From assembly GCA_001897355.1 (NCBI GenBank), contig MKST01000003.1:342072-385863 (forward strand): DNA of 43,792 nt, written 5' to 3'. The notes under the pieces were generated by a model. The model did no database searches. It saw only the letters and a program-made list of their open reading frames with translations, and was not told the DNA's origin. A program made the translations under genes and the position numbers. Of this stretch, positions 7,414-14,926 are shown in pieces (position 1 is the stretch's first letter; each line of letters begins with the position of its first letter). This DNA is from Solirubrobacterales bacterium 67-14. GTDB taxonomy: Bacteria; Actinomycetota; Thermoleophilia; Solirubrobacterales; 70-9.

Positions 7414-9312
7414 CTATCCGATCCTGTTCAGTTGCTCGTGAATCTCGCGGGCCACCTTACCGGGCAGGCCGGGCACCGCTTCGATCTCTTCCCGGCTGGC
7501 CTCGAGCAGGCGGTCGGGCGAGCCGAAATGTTTGATCAGCAACCGCTTGCGATTCGGCCCGACGCCGCGGATCCCGTCCAGCACCGAGGAGGTCATCGCC
7601 CGGTCGCGGCGGCCTCGGTGATGGGTGATCGCGAAGCGGTGCGCCTCGTCCCGGACCCGCTGCAGCAGCAGGTTCGCCTCGGAGTCGGCCTTCAGGTCGA
7701 GCGGCAGCGAGCTGCCCGGCGTGAAGACTTCTTCCTCCCGCTTGGCCAGGCTGACCACGGTCACGCCCAAACCGATGAACTCCTCGAGCGCCCTGACCCC
7801 GGCCGCGAGTTGGCCCTTGCCGCCGTCGATCATGATCACCGACGGCAGCGAGGCGAAGCTCTCGTCGCGGTCGCGGTCATGGGGGGAGAGATCGGCCTGC
7901 TGGCGGTACTGGGCGATCCGCCGGCCCAGTACCTCTTCCATCGAGGCGAAGTCGTCGGGCCCGATGTGGCCTTCCTCGCCCCGCACCCGGAAGCGGCGGT
8001 AGTCGGATTTCTTCGGCCGCCCCCCTTCGAAGACGACCATCGAGGCGACCGTGTGCTCGCCGCCGAGGTTCGAGATGTCGAAGCCCTCGATCCGGACCGG
8101 CAGCTCTTCCATGCCGAGCGCCTCCCCGAGCTGGGAGAGGGCCTCGACCCGGCGCTGCTGACGGTGTTCGCTCTGCAGACGGTCCTGGTCGAGCGCCAGC
8201 AGCGCGTTCCGCTCGGCCATCTCCCGCAGCCTCCGGGTGTCGCCCCGCTCGGCGATCCGCACCTCCACCCCCCTGCCGCCGCGACGGTCGGCGAGGAAGG
8301 TCTCGATCTCCTCGACCCGGCCGGCCATGTAGGGGCCGAGCACGACCCGTTTCGGGACCGCCGGCGAGGAGCCGTAGTACTGCTCGATGAACTCGGCTGC
8401 CACCTCGTCGATCCCCCGCCCGGACGGGTTCTCGAGGTAGAAGGACTGCCGTTCGGCGAGGATCCCGTCCCGGACCTGGAAGACCTGGGCGTTGGCGTCG
8501 GTGCCTTCAGCGGCGACGCCGATCAGGTCGGCGGTGCCGACCTTGGACCCGGTGATCCGCTGGCGCTCGAACAGCGACTGCACCGAGGCGAGGCGGTCCC
8601 GGAAGACGGCGGCCGTCTCGAAGTCCTGGGCAGCCGCCGCCTCCTTCATCCGCGCTTCGAGGTCACGCTCGACCTGGTCGTAGCGGCCGGAGAGGAAGTC
8701 GATCACCCGGTCGATGTTGGCCCGGTAGTCCTCCTTGCTGATGTAGTCGACGCAGGGCGCACCGCAGCGTTTGATGAAGTAGTCCAAGCAGGGGCTGCCG
8801 GAGCGCCGGCCCGGTTCGCTGCCCTCGCAGGTCCGGTACTGGAAGAGCTTGCCGAGCAGGTCGAGCGTGTCCCGTACCCGCCGGGCGGAGGAGAAGGGGC
8901 CGAAGTAGACCCGGCCCGGGCGATGCCGTTCGCGGGTGAAGTAGACCCGCGGGTACTCCTCGTCGAGGCTGACCGCGACGTACGGATACGACTTGTCGTC
9001 CCGCAGTTTGATGTTGAAACGGGGCCGGTAGCGCTTGATGAAGCTCTGCTCGGCGATCAGCGCCTCGGATTCGGACTCGGTGGCCAGGAACTCGATCCGC
9101 TCGACCAGCCGGGTCATTTCCGCGTTGCCGCCGCTGAAATGCGAGGCGACCCGCTTGCGGATCGAGATCGCCTTGCCGACGTAGATCACCTCGTCGTCGC
9201 GATCGCGGAACAGGTAGACGCCCGGTGCGTCGGGCAGGGAACGGCGCTCGGCGACGATCCGCGCCTCGCGATCGGTCTCGGGCAAGTCTCCGTTCTTTGT
9301 GGATCCGGCCAC
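7414..9312 (-). CDS. uvrC: Excinuclease ABC subunit C (UvrC)
   Basis: Nucleotide excision repair endonuclease making both incisions around UvrAB-recognised lesions. 632 residues from the start chosen here. Domains in order: GIY-YIG nuclease (about 25-110: GVYLFRD, VIYVGKAISIRKR), Cys-rich segment (CLDYFIKRCGAPCVDYI), UVR domain near 220, RNase H-like nuclease core (GFDISNLGGEHTVASMVVF, MIDGGKGQL) and C-terminal helix-hairpin-helix (IRGVGPNRKRLLIKHFG, VPGLPGKVAREIHEQL). The frame is open to an ATG at 9384, but that would overlap the divergent gene. A TACCCT box lies exactly 6 bases before the GTG at 9312, the spacing seen at other starts in this window, so I prefer a leaderless GTG. Confidence 0.95.
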   Translation of the reverse strand: MAGSTKNGDLPETDREARIVAERRSLPDAPGVYLFRDRDDEVIYVGKAISIRKRVASHFSGGNAEMTRLVERIEFLATESESEALIAEQSFIKRYRPRFNIKLRDDKSYPYVAVSLDEEYPRVYFTRERHRPGRVYFGPFSSARRVRDTLDLLGKLFQYRTCEGSEPGRRSGSPCLDYFIKRCGAPCVDYISKEDYRANIDRVIDFLSGRYDQVERDLEARMKEAAAAQDFETAAVFRDRLASVQSLFERQRITGSKVGTADLIGVAAEGTDANAQVFQVRDGILAERQSFYLENPSGRGIDEVAAEFIEQYYGSSPAVPKRVVLGPYMAGRVEEIETFLADRRGGRGVEVRIAERGDTRRLREMAERNALLALDQDRLQSEHRQQRRVEALSQLGEALGMEELPVRIEGFDISNLGGEHTVASMVVFEGGRPKKSDYRRFRVRGEEGHIGPDDFASMEEVLGRRIAQYRQQADLSPHDRDRDESFASLPSVIMIDGGKGQLAAGVRALEEFIGLGVTVVSLAKREEEVFTPGSSLPLDLKADSEANLLLQRVRDEAHRFAITHHRGRRDRAMTSSVLDGIRGVGPNRKRLLIKHFGSPDRLLEASREEIEAVPGLPGKVAREIHEQLNRIG

Positions 9313-9318
9313 AAGCGA

Positions 9319-9324
9319 AGGGTA
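9319..9324 (-). promoter_or_regulatory. Predicted -10 box of uvrC
   Basis: TACCCT on the minus strand, 6 bases before the GTG start, with no Shine-Dalgarno between. This predicts a leaderless uvrC transcript. Confidence 0.5.
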
Positions 9325-9343
9325 AGACCCGCAGGTGTTGGGG

Positions 9344-9349
9344 TACTCT
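9344..9349 (+). promoter_or_regulatory. Predicted -10 box of the crotonase-family gene
   Basis: TACTCT, 10 bases before the ATG at 9360, with no Shine-Dalgarno. It forms a divergent promoter pair with uvrC. Confidence 0.4.
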
Positions 9350-9359
9350 GGCGCGCACC

Positions 9360-10190
9360 ATGGCCGCGCAAGAACTGACCCCACCTGACCTGAAAACGAT
9401 CGAGATCGAGATCGACGGCGAGATCGGGACGATGACCCTGAACCGTCCGGAGACCTTCAACGCGATGAGCCCCGACCTGATCGAGGACCTGGCGACTGCC
9501 TTCGCCTGGTTCGCCGACCAGGCGCCGTTGCGCGGCCTGATCATCACCGGCGCCGGCAAGGCCTTCTGTGCCGGCGGCGACCTCAACTGGTTCAAGCAGG
9601 GTCAGGCGGACCCGGACATCGACATCGTCGCCTCGGTCCGGCGTGGCGCCGAGTTGCTCCACTCCGGCATCGTCGACCTGCAGCGGATCCCCTACCCGGT
9701 GATCGCCGCCCTCAACGGCCCGACCGCCGGGGCCGGCTTCTCACTCGCCCTCGCCTGCGATTTCCGGATCATGTCGGATGACCCGAGCACCTTCCTCGCC
9801 TGCGCCTACGGCCGGATCGGAGTTTCACCGGACGGCGGCATGACCTACTTCCTGCCCCGCGTGGTCGGCCCCTCGAAGGCGGTCGAGATCCTGCTCAACG
9901 ACCCCAACCTCGGCGGCCAGGCGGCCCTCGATGCCGGGCTGGTCAGTGAGGTCGTGCCCCACGAGGAGCTGATCGACCGGGCCCGGGCGAAGGCGGCCAA
10001 GCTGGCCAAGAAATCGCCCTACTACGTGAAGATGGCGAAGCACCTGGTCCACCAGAGCCTGGACAACAGCATCACCGAGCAGCTTCAGCTGGAACGCCAC
10101 GGCATCGCCAACGGCATGGGCACCGAGGACTCCAAGAACGCGATCGAGGCCTTCCTCTCCGGCGGTACCGCCGAGTTCAAGGGCGAGTAG
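9360..10190 (+). CDS. Enoyl-CoA hydratase/isomerase (crotonase) family protein
   Basis: 276-residue crotonase-fold enzyme acting on acyl-CoA. The N-terminal strand ending MTLNRPETFNAMS and the oxyanion segment KAFCAGGDLNWF (67-78) fit the family. The two catalytic Glu of classic hydratase are not conserved: by alignment Ser128 replaces Glu144 and Ala149 replaces Glu164. An Asp (Asp158, in SPDGG) is present where PaaG-like isomerases carry their catalytic acid. Isomerase or another crotonase activity is therefore more likely than simple hydration. The start is the ATG at 9360; the longer frame upstream is antisense to uvrC. It converges on a MaoC-like gene only 12 bases away, a second acyl-CoA enzyme. 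Confidence 0.88.
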   Translation: MAAQELTPPDLKTIEIEIDGEIGTMTLNRPETFNAMSPDLIEDLATAFAWFADQAPLRGLIITGAGKAFCAGGDLNWFKQGQADPDIDIVASVRRGAELLHSGIVDLQRIPYPVIAALNGPTAGAGFSLALACDFRIMSDDPSTFLACAYGRIGVSPDGGMTYFLPRVVGPSKAVEILLNDPNLGGQAALDAGLVSEVVPHEELIDRARAKAAKLAKKSPYYVKMAKHLVHQSLDNSITEQLQLERHGIANGMGTEDSKNAIEAFLSGGTAEFKGE

Positions 10191-10202
10191 CCGCCCGGGC
10201 AG

Positions 10203-10691
10203 CTACTGGGCCTTGAGGAGGCGGGTCACGCTTTCGGCTACACAGCAGGGCTTCTGACCGATCTCGCCGTCCGGGGTCTGGACCTCGACCGTGATCTTCG
10301 TAACCGTCTCGAGCCAGCCGTTGCCGAGGTCGTTGGCCTCGGTCAGTTCGGCCGAGGCACGAACCTTTGAACCGGCCGGCACGGGCGACGGGAAACGGAC
10401 CTTGTTCCAGCCGTAGTTGACTCCCATCGAGAAGCCCGACTTGACCTCGATCAGGTCGAGGCGGAAGCCGTCGATCATCGAGAGGGTCAGGTTGCCGTGA
10501 GCAATCGTCGTCCCGAAAGGGCTTTCCTTTGCGGCCCGTTCGACCTCGACGTGGATCCATTGATGATCTCCCGAGAGGTCGGCGAAGGTGTTGATCATCT
10601 CCTGCGTGACCTCGCGCCACGCGGTCGGGCCGACCTGCTTGCCGACCAGTTCCTCAACCTGCTCCGGACCTTCAATCACGAGAGTTTCCAT
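10203..10691 (-). CDS. MaoC-like (R)-specific enoyl-CoA hydratase
   Basis: 162-residue single hot-dog-fold dehydratase. The hydratase-2 motif is visible as ADLSGDHQWIH followed by FGTTIAHG, with Asp42 and His47 at the spacing of the catalytic Asp-x4-His pair of PhaJ/MaoC enzymes. It likely hydrates trans-2-enoyl-CoA to the (R)-3-hydroxyacyl-CoA. Its exact substrate is unknown. Transcription is convergent with the crotonase-family gene. A TACTGT box lies 6 bases upstream of the ATG with no Shine-Dalgarno, so the message is probably leaderless. Confidence 0.88.
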   Translation of the reverse strand: METLVIEGPEQVEELVGKQVGPTAWREVTQEMINTFADLSGDHQWIHVEVERAAKESPFGTTIAHGNLTLSMIDGFRLDLIEVKSGFSMGVNYGWNKVRFPSPVPAGSKVRASAELTEANDLGNGWLETVTKITVEVQTPDGEIGQKPCCVAESVTRLLKAQ

Positions 10692-10697
10692 GGCGCA

Positions 10698-10703
10698 ACA
10701 GTA
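10698..10703 (-). promoter_or_regulatory. Predicted -10 box of the MaoC-like gene
   Basis: TACTGT on the minus strand, 6 bases before the ATG at 10691. Predicts a leaderless transcript. Confidence 0.5.
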
Positions 10704-10774
10704 TCGCCATCTGGTGCCGGGGAACCGGCAGCGGAGTTTTCGGCAAATATGTCTGAAAACTCAGTTGTCGGTGC

Positions 10775-12628
10775 TCACTTCACCAGTTCGATCGTCATGC
10801 CAACCGGGCTGATCGCACCCATCCCGCCGAGCATGCCGAGGATCTTCGCGATGTAGGCCTGGGTCTCCGGATAGGACGGGATGCAGTCGCAGGAGCCGAC
10901 CTCTCCCGGTCCGGCGTTGTAGGCGGCGAGGGCCAGGGCGGGCGAGCCGAACTGCCCCAGCAGATCGCTCATCAGGTGGGCCTGCGCCATGATCGCCGCG
11001 GCCGGGTCGAAGGGGTCATCGAGGCCGTACTCGGCCGCCGCGGCCGGGGTGAAGGCGGCGATGCCGAAGGCGATCCCGTTGCCGGCCTTGGGATCGAAGC
11101 CCGACTCGGCGAAGAGCTGGGCCGCGAGCAGGGCGGCCGAGACGTTCCACTTCATCGCCGCCCGCAGAATCAGCGGCCTGACCCAGGCCGGGGTGACCGA
11201 CGGGAAGGCCTGGGAAAGCGCCCTCGACCGGTCCCCTCCCCCAGTGCCGACCGAGTTGCCCTCCTCCGAGCAGGGCGCCGGGCCGGCGACATAGCCAAAA
11301 TGCCAGCTTTCCCAGCTATAGCGTTGGACGAAGCCGAAACGCTCGGCGTTCGCGGCCAGCCAGCCGTAGCCGTCGGAGGCGCCCAGGTCCAGTTCTGTCG
11401 CGCAGCGGTGCAGCGACTGGCCAGGCGGCGCCACCCAGGTCGGGTCCGGGTTGGCGGCGAACAGTGCGGCCTGCTCGGCGTCGGAACGGAAGGCCGAATT
11501 GATCGTGAGCGTGACCCCGGCCGCCGCTGCCGCGGCAGACATGGAGTCGAAGGCGGCCGCCACATCGGGTCGCATGCCCTTGCCCTGGCGCTCGGCCAGC
11601 GGACCGGAGTAGCCGCCGCCGCTGGCCATCGACGGCACCGACCCCATCGAGGCCGGCACGTTGATCCGGGCCTCGGCCCAGTTCGGCGGCGCCCGGTGCC
11701 CTCCGCCGCCGTCGCCGGGCGCGACCGAGGTCGCGATGGCGACCCGGGCCCGCACGGGTGCGTACGAGGCCGAATCGGGGAACCGGACCGAAACGGCCAG
11801 TGGCGAGGCGCCGTTCTTCACCGCGAACTCGATCGCCGCGAGCCGGGCCCGGCCCAGATAGACCGGCTTGCTCATGTGGGCGGGATTGGGCGTTCCGTCG
11901 GGCAGCAGCGGCGGTGCCAGCAGCCGGGGCAGGTCGTTCTTCATCGAGCGGGCCGCCGAAAGCGCCGAGAGGTCGGCCGCCCGCTGAGCCCGCGCCTTGC
12001 CGGTCACCGCGCCGGAGATCGCGACGATCGCCACCGCTCCCAGCACCAGAGCGAAGACCCCGCCGAGCACCAGCGGCGTCGCCTGACCCCGGTTCGAGCC
12101 GAGCCGGTCGCGCAGGCGGCGGGAACCACGACCCCGTCCGGGGCCGGCCAGTTCGACCCGGTCGGCGAACTCAGCCGCCTCTTCGACCACCAGTTCGGTC
12201 AGGGCGTCCCTTTCATCGGGTTCCCCGGGCGACGGCTCGGATTGGTCCGAGCGGATCACCACCTCATCCCAGCCGAGCTCGAGCAGCTCCCGGTAGCGCG
12301 ACGCGGTCGCGACCACCGCCAGCGGACAACCCTCTGCCTGCTCGCGTAGCCGGCAGACGTCCTGAGTCAGGTCCGGCGAGTCATCGGCCGCCACGAAGAC
12401 GAGGTTGCCACGGGCCTTGACCACGGCGCCGGGCAGCGCCTCGGCAAGCGTGGCTTCCAGCCGCTTGGCCTGCTCGGGGGCGATCAGGCTCGCCGGGCGA
12501 GGACGCTCGCGGCCAACCTCCACGACCACGCCGACCCGGTCACCAGCGGCCTCGCGGACCCGCTCGACGGCCAGGCGGTCGGCTCGCCCGTTCGACCCCA
12601 CCGTCCCGATCAGCAGGTGCTCGCTCAT
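10775..12628 (-). CDS. Fusion protein: cytoplasmic N-domain, TadG-like membrane segment, VanY/LAS peptidase, lytic transglycosylase
   Basis: 617 residues with an unusual domain order. Residues 1-165 form a soluble alpha/beta-like region that I do not recognise. Residues 180-230 (GQATPLVLGGVFALVLGAV, then RAQRAADLSALSAARSM) match the N-terminal membrane segment of TadG-like Flp-pilus proteins and should place the rest outside the membrane. Residues 340-450 are a D,D-/L,D-carboxypeptidase of the VanY/LAS type with all zinc and catalytic positions: His407 (SLH), Asp414 (ELD), Glu440 and His443 (ESWHF). Residues 480-600 are a lytic transglycosylase/SLT domain with catalytic Glu508 (LFAESGF) and AYNAGPGEV. 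The ATG overlaps the preceding TadE-like gene (ATGA). A role in opening peptidoglycan for a pilus-like structure is inference. Confidence 0.85.
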   Translation of the reverse strand: MSEHLLIGTVGSNGRADRLAVERVREAAGDRVGVVVEVGRERPRPASLIAPEQAKRLEATLAEALPGAVVKARGNLVFVAADDSPDLTQDVCRLREQAEGCPLAVVATASRYRELLELGWDEVVIRSDQSEPSPGEPDERDALTELVVEEAAEFADRVELAGPGRGRGSRRLRDRLGSNRGQATPLVLGGVFALVLGAVAIVAISGAVTGKARAQRAADLSALSAARSMKNDLPRLLAPPLLPDGTPNPAHMSKPVYLGRARLAAIEFAVKNGASPLAVSVRFPDSASYAPVRARVAIATSVAPGDGGGGHRAPPNWAEARINVPASMGSVPSMASGGGYSGPLAERQGKGMRPDVAAAFDSMSAAAAAAGVTLTINSAFRSDAEQAALFAANPDPTWVAPPGQSLHRCATELDLGASDGYGWLAANAERFGFVQRYSWESWHFGYVAGPAPCSEEGNSVGTGGGDRSRALSQAFPSVTPAWVRPLILRAAMKWNVSAALLAAQLFAESGFDPKAGNGIAFGIAAFTPAAAAEYGLDDPFDPAAAIMAQAHLMSDLLGQFGSPALALAAYNAGPGEVGSCDCIPSYPETQAYIAKILGMLGGMGAISPVGMTIELVK

Positions 12629-12972
12629 CCGGGCTTGCCTCCCGCCTCGGCCGATACCGCCAGCTTGTCGGCCATCGAGGAGAACAGCGCGGGCGGCCGC
12701 AGCCTGACCCGGACCGTCGTCCCGATCCGCGAAACCGAAACCCTGCTCCTGGCCCAGCCCGGCAGCGCCTCGCGCACCGCCGGCTCGACCGGCTCACCCC
12801 GGATCAACGCCACCGCCCCGGCTTCGGCGGCACCGTCGGCGATCGTCGCTGAGTAGCCCGCGGCGAGCAACTGGAAGCAGAGCAGAGCGGCCAGCATCAG
12901 AGCCGCGATTCCGGCGACCGCTTCTACGGTCGCCTGGCCCGCACGGTCGAAGCCGGAAGCTCGCCGGGCCAT
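12625..12972 (-). CDS. TadE-like pseudopilin/pilus-assembly protein
   Basis: 115 residues with one N-terminal membrane helix. The segment GQATVEAVAGIAALMLAALL (12-31) carries the TadE hallmark: a Glu a few residues into a long hydrophobic helix after a Gly. The remainder is a short extracytoplasmic domain. In Tad systems such proteins are minor pseudopilins. It overlaps both neighbours by ATGA, so it is translated together with the other TadE-like protein and the peptidase fusion. No TadA ATPase, TadB/C platform or Flp pilin lies in the window. Confidence 0.75.
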   Translation of the reverse strand: MARRASGFDRAGQATVEAVAGIAALMLAALLCFQLLAAGYSATIADGAAEAGAVALIRGEPVEPAVREALPGWARSRVSVSRIGTTVRVRLRPPALFSSMADKLAVSAEAGGKPG

Positions 12973-13328
12973 CAGCCGTCCCCCAGCGAGCTCGAACCGT
13001 AGACATGGGTTTCCGGGAGCCCCGGGATCAGAGCCGGCACCCTCACCCCGACCCGGACACCATCCTCCTGGCTGACCTTCAGACCACCCTGGAGCACCCC
13101 CGGCAAGGCATGCTCCGCTGCGGTCCGAGGCTCCCGGCCGGTCAGCACCGCCCTCGCCCCGGCCCGAGCGGCCAGGCCGGCCGACCAGAGGGCGGCGCCG
13201 GCGATCACGAGCTGGGCGGCGACCAGGATGCTGAGCAAGAGGATCGGCAGCGAGCCGATCAATTCCAGCGAGACCGAGCCTCGTTCAGACCCGGCCCTTC
13301 TTGCCTCGATTTCCCGTTCCGTCTCCAT
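12972..13328 (-). CDS. TadE-like membrane protein
   Basis: 118 residues. After a charged N-terminus comes GSVSLELIGSLPILLLSILVA (split by length; 17-37), with the Glu at helix position 5 typical of TadE/TadF-like proteins. The external part is small (about 75 residues). It is the first of three overlapping genes ending with the VanY/SLT fusion. Together they look like a reduced Tad module devoted to envelope work rather than a full pilus locus. Confidence 0.7.
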   Translation of the reverse strand: METEREIEARRAGSERGSVSLELIGSLPILLLSILVAAQLVIAGAALWSAGLAARAGARAVLTGREPRTAAEHALPGVLQGGLKVSQEDGVRVGVRVPALIPGLPETHVYGSSSLGDG

Positions 13329-13409
13329 GCCTGGACGGTGACGGGAAAGTGCTCACACGTGGCTCTACAGGTGCAACGATTTGCAACATCCGGCCGGTTT
13401 CGGCCTGGA

Positions 13410-14261
13410 TCAGACGCGAATTCGCGTCAGGACCGGCGCGTGGTCGGAAAGCCTGGCCATCAGGCCCGTTTCCGGGTCCGGGACGTCGCGCCGGGCCGGC
13501 GGCCACGCCTCGGCCGGGCCGAGCACCTCGACACCCCGGACCAGCAGGTGGTCGATCGACCCGGGGCCGGTCGTGCCGGCCAGTCCGAACTCGCCTTCGA
13601 GGCGCTCGAAAACGTCACTGGAACGGGGCCGGGCGTTGAAATCTCCTCCGAGCAGCAGCGGCCGGTCCCCGGCCCGGCCGGTGGCCAACCGGGCGGAGCG
13701 CATCACGTCGGCGGCTGCCTTCTCCCCGGTGCTGGCGTGGAGGTTGGCCAGGCAAAGACCGCAGCCTAGTTCGACCATCGACATCACCCGCCGTTCCGGA
13801 AACCAGGCCAGGGTCGATTTGCGGAAGTCGGTGATCTCGGCTCCCGGCCGGGACTTTTCCAGGCCGGGGGTCGCGCCGCGAACCAGGATCAGGTTGCAGC
13901 CGCCCTCCCAGCTGCCAACCAGTTGGGGCCGCAGCCGCGCGACCGGTGACATCACCGGCCGCAGCCAGTTGCGCGAGGTCAAGGCGACCCGCGCCTCGGC
14001 CCCGGTCGCCTCGGCCAGGCGATGGGCCCAGCGCGGCGGCACCTCTTGGAGCAGGGCGGCGTCCCATTTCGCGGCCGCGAGAAAGGCCGCGAACTCGTGG
14101 AAGAGGTCACGGTTCAGCCGGGCGTGCTTTTTGCCCGCCACGGGATGTCCGAGCACCCGCCAGCCGAAACCGCCGGCCGGCACGCCCGGCTCCTCTCCCC
14201 CCGGCTTCGGCGGGAAATCACGGCCGTGGTAGAGGTTCCAGCTGAGAACCCGGAAATTCAT
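13410..14261 (-). CDS. Endonuclease/exonuclease/phosphatase (EEP) family hydrolase
   Basis: 283 residues with the full EEP motif set in order: LSWNLYHGRD (metal-site Asn), LLQEVP (Glu73), ANLHAS, GGDFNARP, SIDHLLV and the C-terminal LSDHAPV (catalytic His). These enzymes cleave phosphodiester or phosphomonoester bonds in DNA, RNA, phosphoinositides or sphingomyelin; the sequence does not decide which. No clear signal peptide. The gene starts 28 bases after the small membrane protein gene and probably belongs to the same transcript. Confidence 0.85.
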   Translation of the reverse strand: MNFRVLSWNLYHGRDFPPKPGGEEPGVPAGGFGWRVLGHPVAGKKHARLNRDLFHEFAAFLAAAKWDAALLQEVPPRWAHRLAEATGAEARVALTSRNWLRPVMSPVARLRPQLVGSWEGGCNLILVRGATPGLEKSRPGAEITDFRKSTLAWFPERRVMSMVELGCGLCLANLHASTGEKAAADVMRSARLATGRAGDRPLLLGGDFNARPRSSDVFERLEGEFGLAGTTGPGSIDHLLVRGVEVLGPAEAWPPARRDVPDPETGLMARLSDHAPVLTRIRV

Positions 14262-14289
14262 CGATCCGAACTCATCAGATGGTTGATTC

Positions 14290-14640
14290 TCAATAGCTGC
14301 GGGCTTCGGAGACGATCAGCCAGACGCCGACCAGGGCCGAGGCCATCAGCAGCAGCCAGGCCAAGGTGCCGAGGCCGGTCGAGAACATCTTCGCCGAGCC
14401 GGCGATCAGCAGAACGACCAGGCCGAAGCAGGAGTAGAGGACGACCCGGCGCGACTCGGACAGGGAAAGGAGCGCCGTGCGGAACTGGTAGGTGAGCCGG
14501 TAGACGGTCCAGGCCAGGCCGGCCAGGAAACCCATGGTGACCGTGGTCATGACCGCCGAGGCGACGTTGCCACCGTTCGGCAGGAAGGCGACCCCGGCCG
14601 CCAGCAGGGCGATGATCAGGATGTTCCGGGCGATGATCAC
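14290..14640 (-). CDS. Small membrane protein, four predicted helices
   Basis: 116 residues, mostly hydrophobic, with four likely membrane helices (about 5-20, 28-48, 66-82, 88-108) and a charged loop (SLSESRRV) between helices 2 and 3. I do not recognise a family. The GTG start is 6 bases after a TAGGCT box, so a leaderless transcript starting here is plausible. It lies between the phosphate transporter genes and the EEP hydrolase gene. Confidence 0.65.
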   Translation of the reverse strand: MIIARNILIIALLAAGVAFLPNGGNVASAVMTTVTMGFLAGLAWTVYRLTYQFRTALLSLSESRRVVLYSCFGLVVLLIAGSAKMFSTGLGTLAWLLLMASALVGVWLIVSEARSY

Positions 14641-14646
14641 GACTCA

Positions 14647-14652
14647 AGCCTA
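14647..14652 (-). promoter_or_regulatory. Predicted -10 box of the 116-residue membrane protein gene
   Basis: TAGGCT on the minus strand, 6 bases before the GTG at 14640; no Shine-Dalgarno. Confidence 0.45.
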
Positions 14653-14678
14653 CTTCGGACCGGCCGACCGGGCCGGGT

Positions 14679-14924
14679 CTACTTGGTGACCATCAGGGCG
14701 ATGCCGAGGCCGATGATGCCCACCGTGGCCAGCAGCCCGAAGACCCCGACCCCCAGCGCCAGCAGCGCGGTGACGCCCCGACCCTCCTGGCTGTAGTCGA
14801 CGTACTTGGTGCCGCCCCAGATGCCCAGCGAGGAGACCAGCGCGATCGCCAGCGAGGCGACGAAGGCGGCGGCGACCGTCTCGAACAGGTCGGTGGTGTT
14901 GACGACCGAGGCGAAGGGCTCCAC
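14679..14924 (-). CDS. Small two-helix membrane protein downstream of pit
   Basis: 81 residues from a GTG at 14924, two bases after the pit stop. Two hydrophobic helices are clear (VAAAFVASLAIALVSSLGIW and LLALGVGVFGLLATVGIIG), joined by a short polar loop with GTKYVDYSQEGRG. AAGG about 10 bases upstream may serve as ribosome binding site. The open frame continues into pit, but that part is only the pit sequence in another frame. No family recognised. Position suggests a small subunit or modulator of the Pit/DUF47 phosphate transporter (inference). Confidence 0.6.
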   Translation of the reverse strand: MEPFASVVNTTDLFETVAAAFVASLAIALVSSLGIWGGTKYVDYSQEGRGVTALLALGVGVFGLLATVGIIGLGIALMVTK

Positions 14925-14926
14925 GG

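Noticed and set aside
7432..9378. A 648-codon plus-strand open frame opposite uvrC
   Set aside because: It is the antisense of a clear UvrC with every family motif; long antisense frames are expected at this GC content and its sequence has no domain features.
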